Under the pieces are notes generated by a model. It was not told the origin of the DNA, ran no database searches, and was given only the letters and a program-made list of their open reading frames with translations. Below, one piece after another: positions 8,691 through 18,479 of a stretch of 20,882 nucleotides of DNA. This stretch comes from Heterostelium multicystogenum (lineage: Eukaryota > Evosea > Eumycetozoa > Acytosteliales > Acytosteliaceae). The DNA lies in contig RCNN01000265.1 in the NCBI GenBank assembly GCA_003667245.1, positions 1 through 20,882 of the forward strand, in the 5' to 3' direction. Made by a program: the position numbers and the translations under genes. Each line of letters starts with the position of its first letter. Position 1 is the first letter of the stretch.

Positions 8691-8722
8691 GCCGCCCCGG
8701 TTTCGACCGGGGCGGCTTTTTT
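8691..8722 (+). terminator. Strong intrinsic terminator with UUCG tetraloop
   Basis: An 11-bp GC-rich perfect stem (8691-8701 with 8706-8716) closed by TTCG and followed by TTTTTT at 8717-8722. The T-run is only on the + strand side, so it ends the transcript carrying the 32-codon ORF and not the - strand chemoreceptor gene, whose stop codon is 12 bases beyond. Confidence 0.93.
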
Positions 8723-8733
8723 GTGCCTGGGAT

Positions 8734-10656
8734 TTACACCCGGAAATGGCTGACCATCTGCTGCAACTGCCCGCCCAAACGCGCCAGTTCCACACTCGAC
8801 TTGGCCGTCTCGTCAACTGGCCGCTGCCGTCTGCTCCGACACGTCCCGCACATTCACGATACTGCGGCTGATCTCTTCCGCCACGGCACTCTGCTGCTCG
8901 GCGGCGGCGGCGATCTGCTGGTTCATCGACTGGATATTCGACACGTACGGGTGATGTTTTCCAGTGACACACCGGCCTTGCGCGTCAGTTCGACGCTGCT
9001 GTCGGTGAGGCTGCGGCTGTTGTTCATCACGGCGGCCACTTGCTGGTGCCGTTCTGCAAACCGGCCACCAGGCCTTCGATTTCTTCGGTGGATTTCTGGG
9101 TGCGCTGGGCCAGGCCGCGCACCTCATCGGCGACCACCGCAAAACCCCGACCGGCTTCACCGGCACGCGCTGCTTCGATGGCGGCGTTGAGCGCCAGCAG
9201 GTTGGTCTGCTCGGCACGGCCTTGATCACGTCCATCACGCTGCCGATCCTTGTTGCTCTCTTGTTGCAGGTGCGTCATGGCGTCGGTGGAGCGCGCCACT
9301 TCAGCTGCAAGGCGCTCGATCTGGGCGATGGCTTTCGGCCACCACCTTGTCACCGGCACGGGCTTCACCGTCGGCGGCCGAGGCAGCCTGGGACGCTTGT
9401 TCGGCGTTGCGTGCGACTTCCTGCACGGTGGCGGTCATCTCGTGCATGGCGGTGGCCACTTGATCGGTCTCGATCTTCTGGCTGTTTGACCCCGGCACTG
9501 GTCTGTTCGGTCACGGCCGACAGCTCTTCGGCGGCGCTGCGATCTGGGTCACGCCGTCACGGATGCCGCTGATCAGTTCACGCAGGTGGTGCCCATGCGC
9601 TGGATGCCCTGTTGCAACACGCCGAGTTCGTCGCGGCGGGTCACCTGGATGTTGTGGCTCAGGTCACCGGAAGCGATGCGCTCCACCACGGCAAGGGTCT
9701 CGCGCAGTGGGCGAGTGATCTGGCGGGTGATGATCACCGCAGCCACGATGCCCACCAGCAAGGCCAGCAATGTGCTGATCAGTTGCAGGCTGCGGGCCTG
9801 GGCGCTTTCGGCGTCGCGGGCGTTGCAGCTGGATGTCGTACAGCTTGTCGCTGATGGTGACAATGTCGGTGCCCTGGGTGGTCATTTCTGCCCGGGCCGA
9901 GACGATGTTGGCGTTGGCTGCCTTGTAGTTCTGCACCGCGCTGCGATAGGCGCCCGAGGGCGGTTTCCAGGGCTGTCAGTGCAGGCTGTTGGCTGGCGCC
10001 AAACGCTGCGTGCAGGCCTTTCAAACCGTCGATGGCTTTCTCGATCTGCGCGGCAGCGCGGGCTTCAGTCTCGGCGTTGACGTTACCGGTGTAGCCGCGC
10101 ACTTCGTAGCGGGCCAACTGGAACTGTTCCTTTGGCGCTGGTCACGGCCTCGAACTGGGCAAAGCGCTCGGCGCTATCGGGCATCTGGCGCACGCTGGAA
10201 TCCAGGGCGTCGATCTGCGTGTTGGCAATGTCAGCCTTGTCGCCCATGACCTGGCGCGCGGCGTTACCGTTGCGGTAGGCCTCGCGCATTTTGTTCAAGG
10301 ACTGCTGGTAAGCGGTGATGATCGCTTTTTGCTCATTGAGCAGCTTGAGGTTGTCCGGGCTCTTGAAGCTGTCCAGCAGCTTCTGTTGCTGGGCCACAAA
10401 ACTGTCGAGGTTGGTCTGCACGTTTTGCGCCACGGCTTCGTCACCGTTGGCCAAACATGTATTGCAGGCGCACGATGCGCAACTTGGTCAGCGAAGCGTT
10501 GAGCTGGGTGATGTCGCTCATCCAGTTGCTGCGGTCGATCAGGCCGCCCAGGCTGGTCCAGCCGGTGAGCGCGAGGATCGAGGTGAGGACCAGTACCAGG
10601 CCGAAGCCCAGGCCCAGTTTCATATTGACGCTGATGTTGCCGAACCAACTATTCAT
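8734..10656 (-). pseudogene. Methyl-accepting chemotaxis protein with helical bimodular (HBM) ligand domain, McpS-like, frame-broken
   Basis: About 640 residues. The start at 10656 has GGAGGA five bases upstream. Order: a short cytoplasmic MNSWFGNISVNMKLGLGFG, TM1 (LVLVLTSILALTGW), a periplasmic domain of about 250 residues made of long helices (SNWMSDITQLNASLTKLR, ITAYQQSLNKMREAYRNGNA), TM2 (LLALLVGIVAAVIITRQITR, near 9735-9790), HAMP, and the signalling domain with the conserved tip [20 protein letters not shown] at 9145-9210. The end is the family's QMVSHFRV-type tail, TAA at 8734-8736. The length and helical character of the sensor, and the N-terminal sequence, resemble the HBM receptors typified by McpS of P. 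putida, which senses TCA-cycle intermediates. The ligand here is inferred only. More than ten slips are present, for example near 10453, 10130, 9960, 9830, 9490, 9340 and 8955. Confidence 0.88.
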
Positions 10657-10807
10657 CGCATTCCTCCAGGAACAGATTTGCGGGTACATCCGGTTGCTGG
10701 AAGTAGCGACCAGCCGATGGGTAGTCAGGAGGTATCGGCAGCCCTGGCGAGAGCTGAAACGGTTTTTTCGTGAGGGCAGGATTTATGGAACGTGAGCGAC
10801 GAAGCGG

Positions 10808-10838
10808 TCGCACCGCCCTCATGCAGAGGGCGGTGCGA
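10808..10838. terminator. Long hairpin downstream of the large toxin-like gene
   Basis: A perfect 13-bp stem, TCGCACCGCCCTC pairing with GAGGGCGGTGCGA around a 5-base loop, lies 3 bases beyond the stop of the large - strand gene. No T-run follows on the - strand, so it is a weak or accessory terminator, or an RNA-stabilising hairpin. Confidence 0.5.
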
Positions 10839-10841
10839 GGA

Positions 10842-13800
10842 TCAGTGGACTTGGCGCATTCTTTTGCTGGTGGTGATGATGTCGATCAACGCTTCCCTGC
10901 TGCTGAAACGGCGGTCATCCAGGTTCCAGCGATTGACGAAGTGCCCCCTGGCATCCTGCTGCAACGCGGTGTGGACCAGTACGCCGTCGCGGTTTTTATG
11001 GACCATCTCCAACCCGTCGTCCAGGGTGCGCTGAAGCAGGTAGTCGCCTTTGCGCCGCAGGCGTTGTTCGAGGCTGAGGGGTGGTGCGGGCGTGGCAGGT
11101 AGCGGCAATGGCGCACCGGCGACTTCGACGTTTTTTCTTGAAGTCGTAGCGCACCAGTGGCCATTGCTGCTCGCGCGGCAGCGCCTGGACGCTGGCGGGC
11201 TCACGCACAAAGCCGCTGGCCGAGCCGGGAGGCACATCGTCCAGCAGCAGACTGATTGCCGTTGTTGAGCTCGGCAATGCCCGGCACGCCGCGATGGGTA
11301 TTGGCGTGCGTTTCGCCTACCAGTGCGACCCACTTGTGTGGCCCCTGTTGAAGCTGGTCGGCGCGGATCACCTGGGTCGCAAAGTAGTTTGAACATTGAT
11401 GTCCTGGAGGCGGGCATGCCGTCCACCCGCAAGCTGGCGACACAGTCGAGTGCGCGGATTCCGCACGTTATGCTTCATCGCCACCTGCACCAGGCTGACA
11501 AAACCGTAGGGGCTGTCGGCCGGTACGCCGTGGCCTTTGTCCAATGCGTTGAGGTAGCTCCACAGTTCATCTGGCATAAAGCCCAGGCTGTGGACGATAT
11601 CCAGGTCGGCTTGATGCAAGCTCGGTGGTGAGTTGCTCCATGTACAGGGTTTTCACTTCTCGCGGGCCCTTCAGGTATTCCATGTGCCGGCTGAGGAAGC
11701 CTTTGCTCGACGTACCGGCGTGGGCTTCGCCGACTACCAGGCCATCGGCGGTGTCCAGCAGTTGATCGATAAATTTCGCCTCATCCAGGGCCGGGTCGAC
11801 CGCAGGCAGTACTCCCCGAGCAGGTGGTGTGTGTTCGGTAAAAAACGCCTGGGCCTGATCCTGAAGTTTTTTGCGGGTCTGGCCGAAGGTGGTTTGCGCC
11901 GCGCGACGGCTGCTGGCGGTCTCCCTGTAGGCGGTGGCGAAGAGCGCTTCACGCGTACCTATCGGCAAGGTGATTTCCTCGCTGATCAGGCCCAGGTGTT
12001 CATGGGCAGGTCAAAGGTGCTGAAGTGGCGCGGCGCCTCAACAGGCAGAGGGCGCGTTGGCCGTAGCGCGTGTGAGCGCTCCACCGAGGGCCCCGGGTGC
12101 GGCGCCGGTTGGCGTGCCGTGTGCAGCGACAGCTTCAGGTCGCCCTTGGCCAGGGCATCGCCGGGAATGCCGCCGGCCACATCCGCGATGACTCGGGTGG
12201 GTTGGTCGAAGGCGTCGTCGACCCGCAGGGCAATGCTCTTTTGCAGGTCGGCCAGGCCCGGCGTGCCGCGATAGGTACTCATGCGTTTTTGATCAACCAA
12301 TGCTATCCAGCGCTCGCCCGGTTTTTTCGCCTGGTCATTGTTGATGAGGGTGTGGGAGTAAAAGTTGGTCAGGCCGGTTGGCGCGAATCGGGGCCGGGCG
12401 TGAATCAAACAGGCACAGGGTGTTTTCCAGGTCGTAGGAGCTTGAGGCGTTCAACGGCCGAACCTCAATCCCGTGCTGTTGCGCGGTGTTTACCAGCATC
12501 CAGTGGCCGTGCAACCCGTCGGGGTCGCGGTAATTTTCCTTGTCGATGGATTTGAGCTGGCCCTCGGCCCGTTTGGAGAAACCACTGGAAAACCGTGAGT
12601 GGGTTTTCAGGTGATGAATGTCGCGCCACAGCGGCTCGATATAGAGAACCGTGACGTTCAGTTCGCGCAGGTACTGCATGTTTTCGATCAGCACCTGTTT
12701 AGCCGCGGTGGAAAACGGTTGCCTCGCCTACCACCAGGTTGTGCGCGTCATCGATCAGCAGCTTGAGCAAGTCACGCAGGGCAATGTCTGGCGCCGGGTT
12801 CAGGGTTTCGGCCCGGGGAACCACGGCGGGCAACCGTGCAAAAACGCGTCGGCGTCATCCGTCAGGGCCCTGACATTCTCCAGGTGCTGTTTGAGTGCCG
12901 GGGCGAGTTGCCGACGCGAGATCCAGATGCTGTGGGTATTGAGGTCTCGATCCAGGTAGGCGATCTGCAGGAACAGCGCCGACCGGTCCTCGGGGGCGAT
13001 GACGGCCGCTACGTCCCGGCGAAACTTTTCCGACAACTCATAGGGCTGGCCGAGTCTTTCAGGGCCAGGCATGCCACCGATGACACCGGAGCGCTGCCAC
13101 TGGCCGTCCACCGTCTGGTTCACCAGCTTGCCGGTGGAGCGCAATTGCCCGCTGGTGTTGTCGTAGCGAAACAACAGGAATCGCCCCAGGCTGTCCGGGG
13201 TGTGCGAGGCCCACAGACTGTCGCCGGCAAACAGCACGGGCTGCATGCCCTGGGGCAATGGGGGTTGCGGTTGCAGTTGCTTGATCAAGCTCATGGCCTG
13301 TTGGTCCTTGGTCACCCGGGCAATATGGCGTAACGGCGGACGGGCGAGCTTGACGGGGGCGAACAGCAGGGGCCGCAGGTCGGTCAACAACGTCCCGCCG
13401 GCATTGAGCAGCGCACCCAGATAGTGTCCCAGCGCGGCGGCGGTGTCGTTGCGGCTGTAGGCATGCAGGGCGAGCATCGAATCCTTGAACACCAGCAAGC
13501 CGCCCAAGGCCAGGCTCAGTGCCGGGAAGGGCGCGGTCAGCACGGCAATGGTGATTTCGCCGATCACGCTGACCAGCTCCATGATCATTTGCAAGCGCCC
13601 GGTGGTGGTGCTTTTGACTTCGTCGATACGGTGACGCAGCTTTTTGTCGTAGGTGTGGTAATGCAGGTTCTTGAGCGGCAGTGCGGTGCGAGGCACTTCG
13701 TCGAACACCGGCTTGGAATACAGCCCCTTGAGCTGTGCCGGCAGGCCGGCCACCAACGCATGCAACCTCGGCTCGAACGCCGCGCGCTCAACGCTGGCGA

Positions 13801-16593
13801 CCCGGCTGATGTAGTAGGTGTCCATGCCTCAAGGTTTTTCAGGCGTTCGTTGAATTCCCGTTGCGGCCTGAAGTCGATGCCATCCGGTGCGTGCGGGGTG
13901 TAGAGCAGGGGCAGGTCGTTGGCGTGGTGGAACAGGTAGCAGCCATCGATCACTTGCCCGCTGATGTGCAGGGGATAGAGCCGATACCGATTGCGCACGG
14001 CATCGCTGTTATCGGCCAGGCTGTCGATGCTTTTTTCCAGCCAGGCCAGGTCGCCTGTTGCAAGGCAGCCTTGCAGGCAGCACTCAAGCGCGGCGACGTG
14101 CATGTGCAGTTGGGCAACCTCCAGGGCCATGTTGCGGCGCCATGCATAGTGGGGGCCTTGCGGGTCCAGCAGGGTTTTTCTCGACCTCGGCGACATAGCG
14201 GTCACCGATCCAGGTGCCTCTGACCGAGTTGCTCACCGTTTGCGCGGTGAGTCGACTCAGGTCGACGCCGGGCGGTCCCTTGAACTGCGCGGTGGTGCTG
14301 GCGTCGGGGTTGATAAAGCCCAGGCTGGCGTCGTAGCCATTGCGGTACAGCGTGGTGTAGCTGACGCGTTCGCGCGGGGTGATCACGCCCACGAGGTTTG
14401 GGTCTACCGCCGGGATCGGGTTGCCGAGCAGTTGGTTGAGGGCGGCTTTTGCCGCCTTGTGCAAGTAACTGTCGAAGTCGGGAAACTGTTGTGGGCTACC
14501 CGGGCTTGCGGCGTAGGCCTGTGCCGCGCCCAGTGCCTGTTCCTTGAGGTCGGCGAGTTTCTGTCGGTCGGCTGCCGATGCCTGGCTCAGCCACTTGGGC
14601 ATCTGATACAGGTATTCATCGGCCTGCATGGCCAGCGTCGTGGTGCTCATTTCCACCAGGCAGGCCTCATAGGTGGAGGGCGCGCCGAAACTGATCATCA
14701 AATACTCAAGGCTGGCCGGGGTAAAACCCAGGGCGGAAAGCATCGCGCTGTATTTGGGCCGGATCCGGCTGACCAACTGTTCAAGCAGGTAGTCTTTCAT
14801 GCTGCGCGAACCGGGAGCGGACGCTATCTCCTGGCTCCAGCCGAGGATATGCGCCTGCAATTCCCGCTCGCTGCCAAAGGCCTGGAACTGTTCGGCGCGT
14901 GGCGCGTGAGGCGTGCACCAGCAGCAAGCGTTTGACCGCGCCCGTTGCATCGGTCTGGCGCAGCACCCACAGGTCCTTGAGCGGAGCCTTGTGCAGGAAC
15001 AGGCAGCAGGCAGTGAGTGTGGGCGAGGGGCCTTCACTCAGGGTTTGCAGCAGTGCGTAGTCGTCCGCGCTGATATGGTTTTGCAACGATGCACTGTAGG
15101 CCAGCGCGTGCAGGCGGCTGTCGAGCATCTGCTGCATGGCTTCCTGTACGGCGGGCAAACTGTGGGCGCGCTTTTTGTTCTTCGGCGAAGGTCAGGCTTG
15201 GTTGAACCTTGGCCAGCAGCTCGGCGAGGTAAGCCGGGGGTGACGTCCTGGAACTCGGGCGGCAATGGCTGCTGGGCGTAGGTCAGTTGGGTGTGCTCGA
15301 GAAACTCGGAACCGGCGTGTTCATCGCCACGGTGCAAGCCACGTACCGCCAGTTGCACCAGGTTGTTGTGCTGGTTGTACGAGTTGCCTGACTTCAGGGT
15401 GCGCTCGGTGCTGATCTGCAGTTGCTCGGGGATCAGGCCCTGGATATCCAGGTCGCCGTCCAGGTGCTCAAGCAATTGCAGGCTCGCCATGGCCTCGGGC
15501 GAGGCCGCCGGGCCGAGCAGCGCCAGCACTTGCAGGCTGAGGTGTTCATAGGTGCGCAGGTGCTCGGCGAGGGTTTTGCGCTGGGCCTCATTGGCGCTGC
15601 GGTACCAGTCGGGGGCGGATTCGTGGAGCAGTTTTTCCAGTAACTGTTGCGCGCGCAGTTCCAGGCGCGAGGACAAGTCCCAAGGCGAGCAGCGCAGCGC
15701 CTGGTCCAGTTCGAGGGTCATTCTGGCGACGTCTGTCGGCGCGGGGTGGCCGTCCAGGCCAAGGGCAAACGCGATGTCCTGATGTTGTTTGTCCTGCAGG
15801 GCATTGTAGGTGTGTTCGTTCAGCGGGAGGCTGTCGATAGGCTCTGGCACCAGCGGCCAGATACTTGCCGCGCGCAAGTGCTGGTAACGGCGCGGCAAGT
15901 GTTGCAGCAGCTCCTGGCGCCAGGCCGCCTGCTTCATGCGCTCTTGCAACGTGCGATCCAGGTGTTTGAGTGAGGTGAAAGCCTCCAGGCCTCTGGAAGG
16001 GGGAACAGCAACACATCGCCGTCCTCGATCTCCAGGTGGGTTACCGGTGTTTGGCTGCGGGTGAGTATGAACACCCCGGCGAACTCGATGGCCTGCTGGC
16101 GGTAGCGAAACGTCAGGCGATGGATACCCGGGCGCAGCTCGGGGCCGCTGACGATATTCGTCACCAGCAGATGGTCGGCAGGGCTGAGCAGGCGATCCTT
16201 GACCTTCAGCCTGGCCTCGGCCTCCAGCATTGGCTGATGGCTGTCGAGTATCCAGTTCTTGCGTAGATGGCCGTTGGGCCGCCGTTCGATTTCCAGGGCC
16301 GCCAGCTTCTTGTGCAATGCCTGGCTGATGCGCGTGCGGTTCAACCGGCCGGGCTCGCCCTGGATCACCCAGTCGCCGGGGACGGTGTAATGCACTTGTG
16401 CGTTCTGCAGGCTCCAGCGGCTTTCTTCTGCCAGGGCGGTGTGCAATGCCTGCACCTCCAGCAACTCGGTAGAAGACTGCGCTGCCGGTGCGTGGCCGTT
16501 GGGGAAAATCTGTAGACGATGACCGATTTGCAGCAGGTAGCCGTTCAGTTGTTCCGGGGTAAGTGGTGATGTGTTCGGGGGCTGGGCGGGCAT
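10842..16593 (-). pseudogene. Large dermonecrotic-toxin-domain (DUF6543/ToxA_N-like) protein with two C-terminal TIKI/ChaN/EreA-like domains, frame-broken
   Basis: A protein of about 1,900 residues. The N-terminal two thirds match the layout of Pseudomonas 'dermonecrotic toxin domain' proteins: helical, no signal peptide, with a region near 14,200-14,400 (NSVRGTWIGDRYVAEVE) and a hydrophobic stretch near 13,480-13,600 (IMELVSVIGEITIAVLTAPF, then LALGGLLVF) that could insert in a membrane. The C-terminus holds two tandem copies of one domain, about 12,000-12,800 and 11,130-11,800. The second carries GEAH (11720-11731) and GETH (11306-11317), the two GxxH motifs of TIKI/TraB/ChaN/EreA-type hydrolases, a fold also found in the Pasteurella toxin C2 domain. 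At least fourteen slips break the frame, near 15990, 15237, 15178, 14905, 14175, 13830, 12815, 12720, 12400, 11995, 11625, 11460, 11392, 11262 and 11130. Toxic activity or host target is not shown by the sequence. The start at 16593 has GAGG just upstream. Confidence 0.7.
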
Positions 16594-16600
16594 GGCCGGT

Positions 16601-16626
16601 CCTCAGGGAGTCAATGGTCCCTGAGG
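16601..16626. terminator. Hairpin between the hydrolase and the large gene
   Basis: A perfect 9-bp stem, CCTCAGGGA (16601-16609) with TCCCTGAGG (16618-16626), sits between the hydrolase stop at 16658 and the start of the large gene at 16593. It lacks a T-run. Its arm also carries the GAGG that would serve as ribosome binding site of the large gene, so folding could limit that gene's translation. Confidence 0.4.
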
Positions 16627-16657
16627 GTGCGCAGTCTCGGCGTGTGGATGGCGGTAG

Positions 16658-18475
16658 TTAGTTACTCAAGGCCTCGACCACGGTCAGTATCAGGCGTGAC
16701 GGGCAATCGGTACTCAGGTGTAGCGTGTTGCGCGCCACCCTGGGATGTTCTGCCTGGCCGGGTGCTTCGCCGCTGTTGGGGTTGACGTCAAAGCGCGGGA
16801 AGTTGCTGCTGGCGATATCCAGGCGCAACCGGTGGCCGCGCTGGAACAGATTGCAGGTGGCGAAGGGTTCGACCACCACCTTGACCCGCTCACCCGGGGT
16901 CAGCAGGATGGGGTGCTCCCAGGTGTTTCGGTAGCGGGCCCGCAGGATGCCGTCGGTGATGTTCATGGCGTAGCCGTCCGGGTAGACGTCGACCAGTTTG
17001 GCGGTGAAGTCGGTGTCGGGCGCATCGCTGTCGATCCATAGCTCTACGCGCAGCGGGCCTGCGACGATCAGGTCGTGGCTGAGTGGCTCGGTCTGGAAGC
17101 TTAAGACATCGCTGCGCTCGGCCAGGGGGCGCTGGTCGCCACGGGTACCGAAGAAGTCCGCCCGCTCGCGTTGGTCGAAAGCGCCGCCGACAAAAATCGG
17201 CGCGCCGGAGGTCAGGGCGCCACCGATGGTCGGCACCGGATCGGCCGGGTCGGCGCAGTAGCTGAGCTGGCCCTCGGTGGTCGGCGGTTCAGGTTGCAGT
17301 TGGCGTTGTGCGGTGAGGTGCAGGGTGAGTTGCCGGCTTTCCGGTAGCGGCCATTGATGACTGTCGATCCAGTGCCCGCCATGTTGCAAGCGCCCCTGTT
17401 GATCGCGCTCACCGGTGCCACCGCCCATCAAGAACACCTTCACCGCCGCGGGTGCAGGCAGCGGCGAACCCTTGAGGGTGCGTTCAAACCAGTCCAGGCG
17501 GCAGCTCAACCAGTCTTTCGCCACCTGCCCGTCGAAGGCCGCTGGCGCACCAAATTGCGCATCGCCACTGTGAGTGATATTGCGATCACCATGCAGCCAG
17601 GGGCCCATGATCAACTGATGCTGCGCCGTACTGCCGGCGCAAAACGCCGCGTAGTTGGCGAGGGTCGAACTGACATAGGCGTCGTACCAACTGGACATGA
17701 ACAGCACCGGGATATCCGGCAGATCGTGGTAATGCCCCTCGGCGTAGATGCCCGGCGCTTGCCAGTACGGGCCGAAGTCGCCCTGGGCCCACTGCTCCAG
17801 CAGATAGGCTTCGTACTCCGGCACATGCCGCAGGGGCGATTGCCCGGCGTGCCACGGCATGCGCTTGAACCACTGGTGGATGTCTTCCTGTTCCAGGGCT
17901 TCGAGGATCTTCGGATCCGCCAGGGCCGCCGGGCTTTCCTTGGCCTGGCGAAACGCCCAGGTGGCCTGCTTGAGCTCCAGCGCGCCGCCCTGGCGAATCC
18001 CGCATTGGTAGGCGTTGGCGAAGCCGCCGCTGTCCAGCACCATGCTGGCGAGGCCCGGCGGATGCAGGCAGGCCATCGCCAGTTGCGTGTGGGCGGCGTA
18101 GGACAGGCCCATGCTGCCAATCTTGCCGTTGCACCACGGCTGCTCGACGATCCAGGCCAGGGTGTCGCAACCGTCTTCGCCCTCGGCGGTGTATTTGGTG
18201 AACACGCCTTCGGAGGCGTAACGCCCGCGGCAATCCTGGAAGATCGCGACAAAGCCCTGGGCCGTGAACCGCGCGGCCATTTGCTCGCGGGAAATATGCT
18301 GGCCGTCGAGCTGGATTTCCGAGCGCGACGGTTTGCTTTTGTCGTAGGGCGTACGTTCTATCACCACCGGAAACGGACCTGGACCGGGCGGCAAGTAGAT
18401 ATCGGTGGCCAGGTGGATGCCGTCGCGCATGGCGATCATCTGGTTGTGCAACGTCTGCATGGGAAAAACACTCAT
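16658..18475 (-). CDS. CocE/NonD-family hydrolase (X-Pro dipeptidyl-peptidase S15-like)
   Basis: Intact, 605 residues. Alpha/beta-hydrolase of the CocE/NonD family, whose members cleave esters, acyl-amides or X-Pro peptides. The catalytic triad is visible: nucleophile Ser125 in GSMGLSYAAHTQ, Asp265 in SSWYDAY, and His295 in MGPWLHGDRN. The spacing is close to cocaine esterase CocE (117/259/287). The N-terminus MRDGIHLATDIYLPPG and ERTPYDK are the family's opening, and the C-terminal beta-sandwich is seen around ELWIDSDAPDTDFTAKLVDV and GHRLRLDIASSNFPRFDVNP. There is no signal peptide, so it is cytoplasmic. It starts 4 bases after the YfcC-family transporter stop and is surely co-transcribed. 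The pair suggests import followed by hydrolysis. The substrate is unknown; a second in-frame ATG (codon 6) could also be the start. Confidence 0.93.
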   Translation of the reverse strand: MSVFPMQTLHNQMIAMRDGIHLATDIYLPPGPGPFPVVIERTPYDKSKPSRSEIQLDGQHISREQMAARFTAQGFVAIFQDCRGRYASEGVFTKYTAEGEDGCDTLAWIVEQPWCNGKIGSMGLSYAAHTQLAMACLHPPGLASMVLDSGGFANAYQCGIRQGGALELKQATWAFRQAKESPAALADPKILEALEQEDIHQWFKRMPWHAGQSPLRHVPEYEAYLLEQWAQGDFGPYWQAPGIYAEGHYHDLPDIPVLFMSSWYDAYVSSTLANYAAFCAGSTAQHQLIMGPWLHGDRNITHSGDAQFGAPAAFDGQVAKDWLSCRLDWFERTLKGSPLPAPAAVKVFLMGGGTGERDQQGRLQHGGHWIDSHQWPLPESRQLTLHLTAQRQLQPEPPTTEGQLSYCADPADPVPTIGGALTSGAPIFVGGAFDQRERADFFGTRGDQRPLAERSDVLSFQTEPLSHDLIVAGPLRVELWIDSDAPDTDFTAKLVDVYPDGYAMNITDGILRARYRNTWEHPILLTPGERVKVVVEPFATCNLFQRGHRLRLDIASSNFPRFDVNPNSGEAPGQAEHPRVARNTLHLSTDCPSRLILTVVEALSN

Positions 18476-18479
18476 GGGT

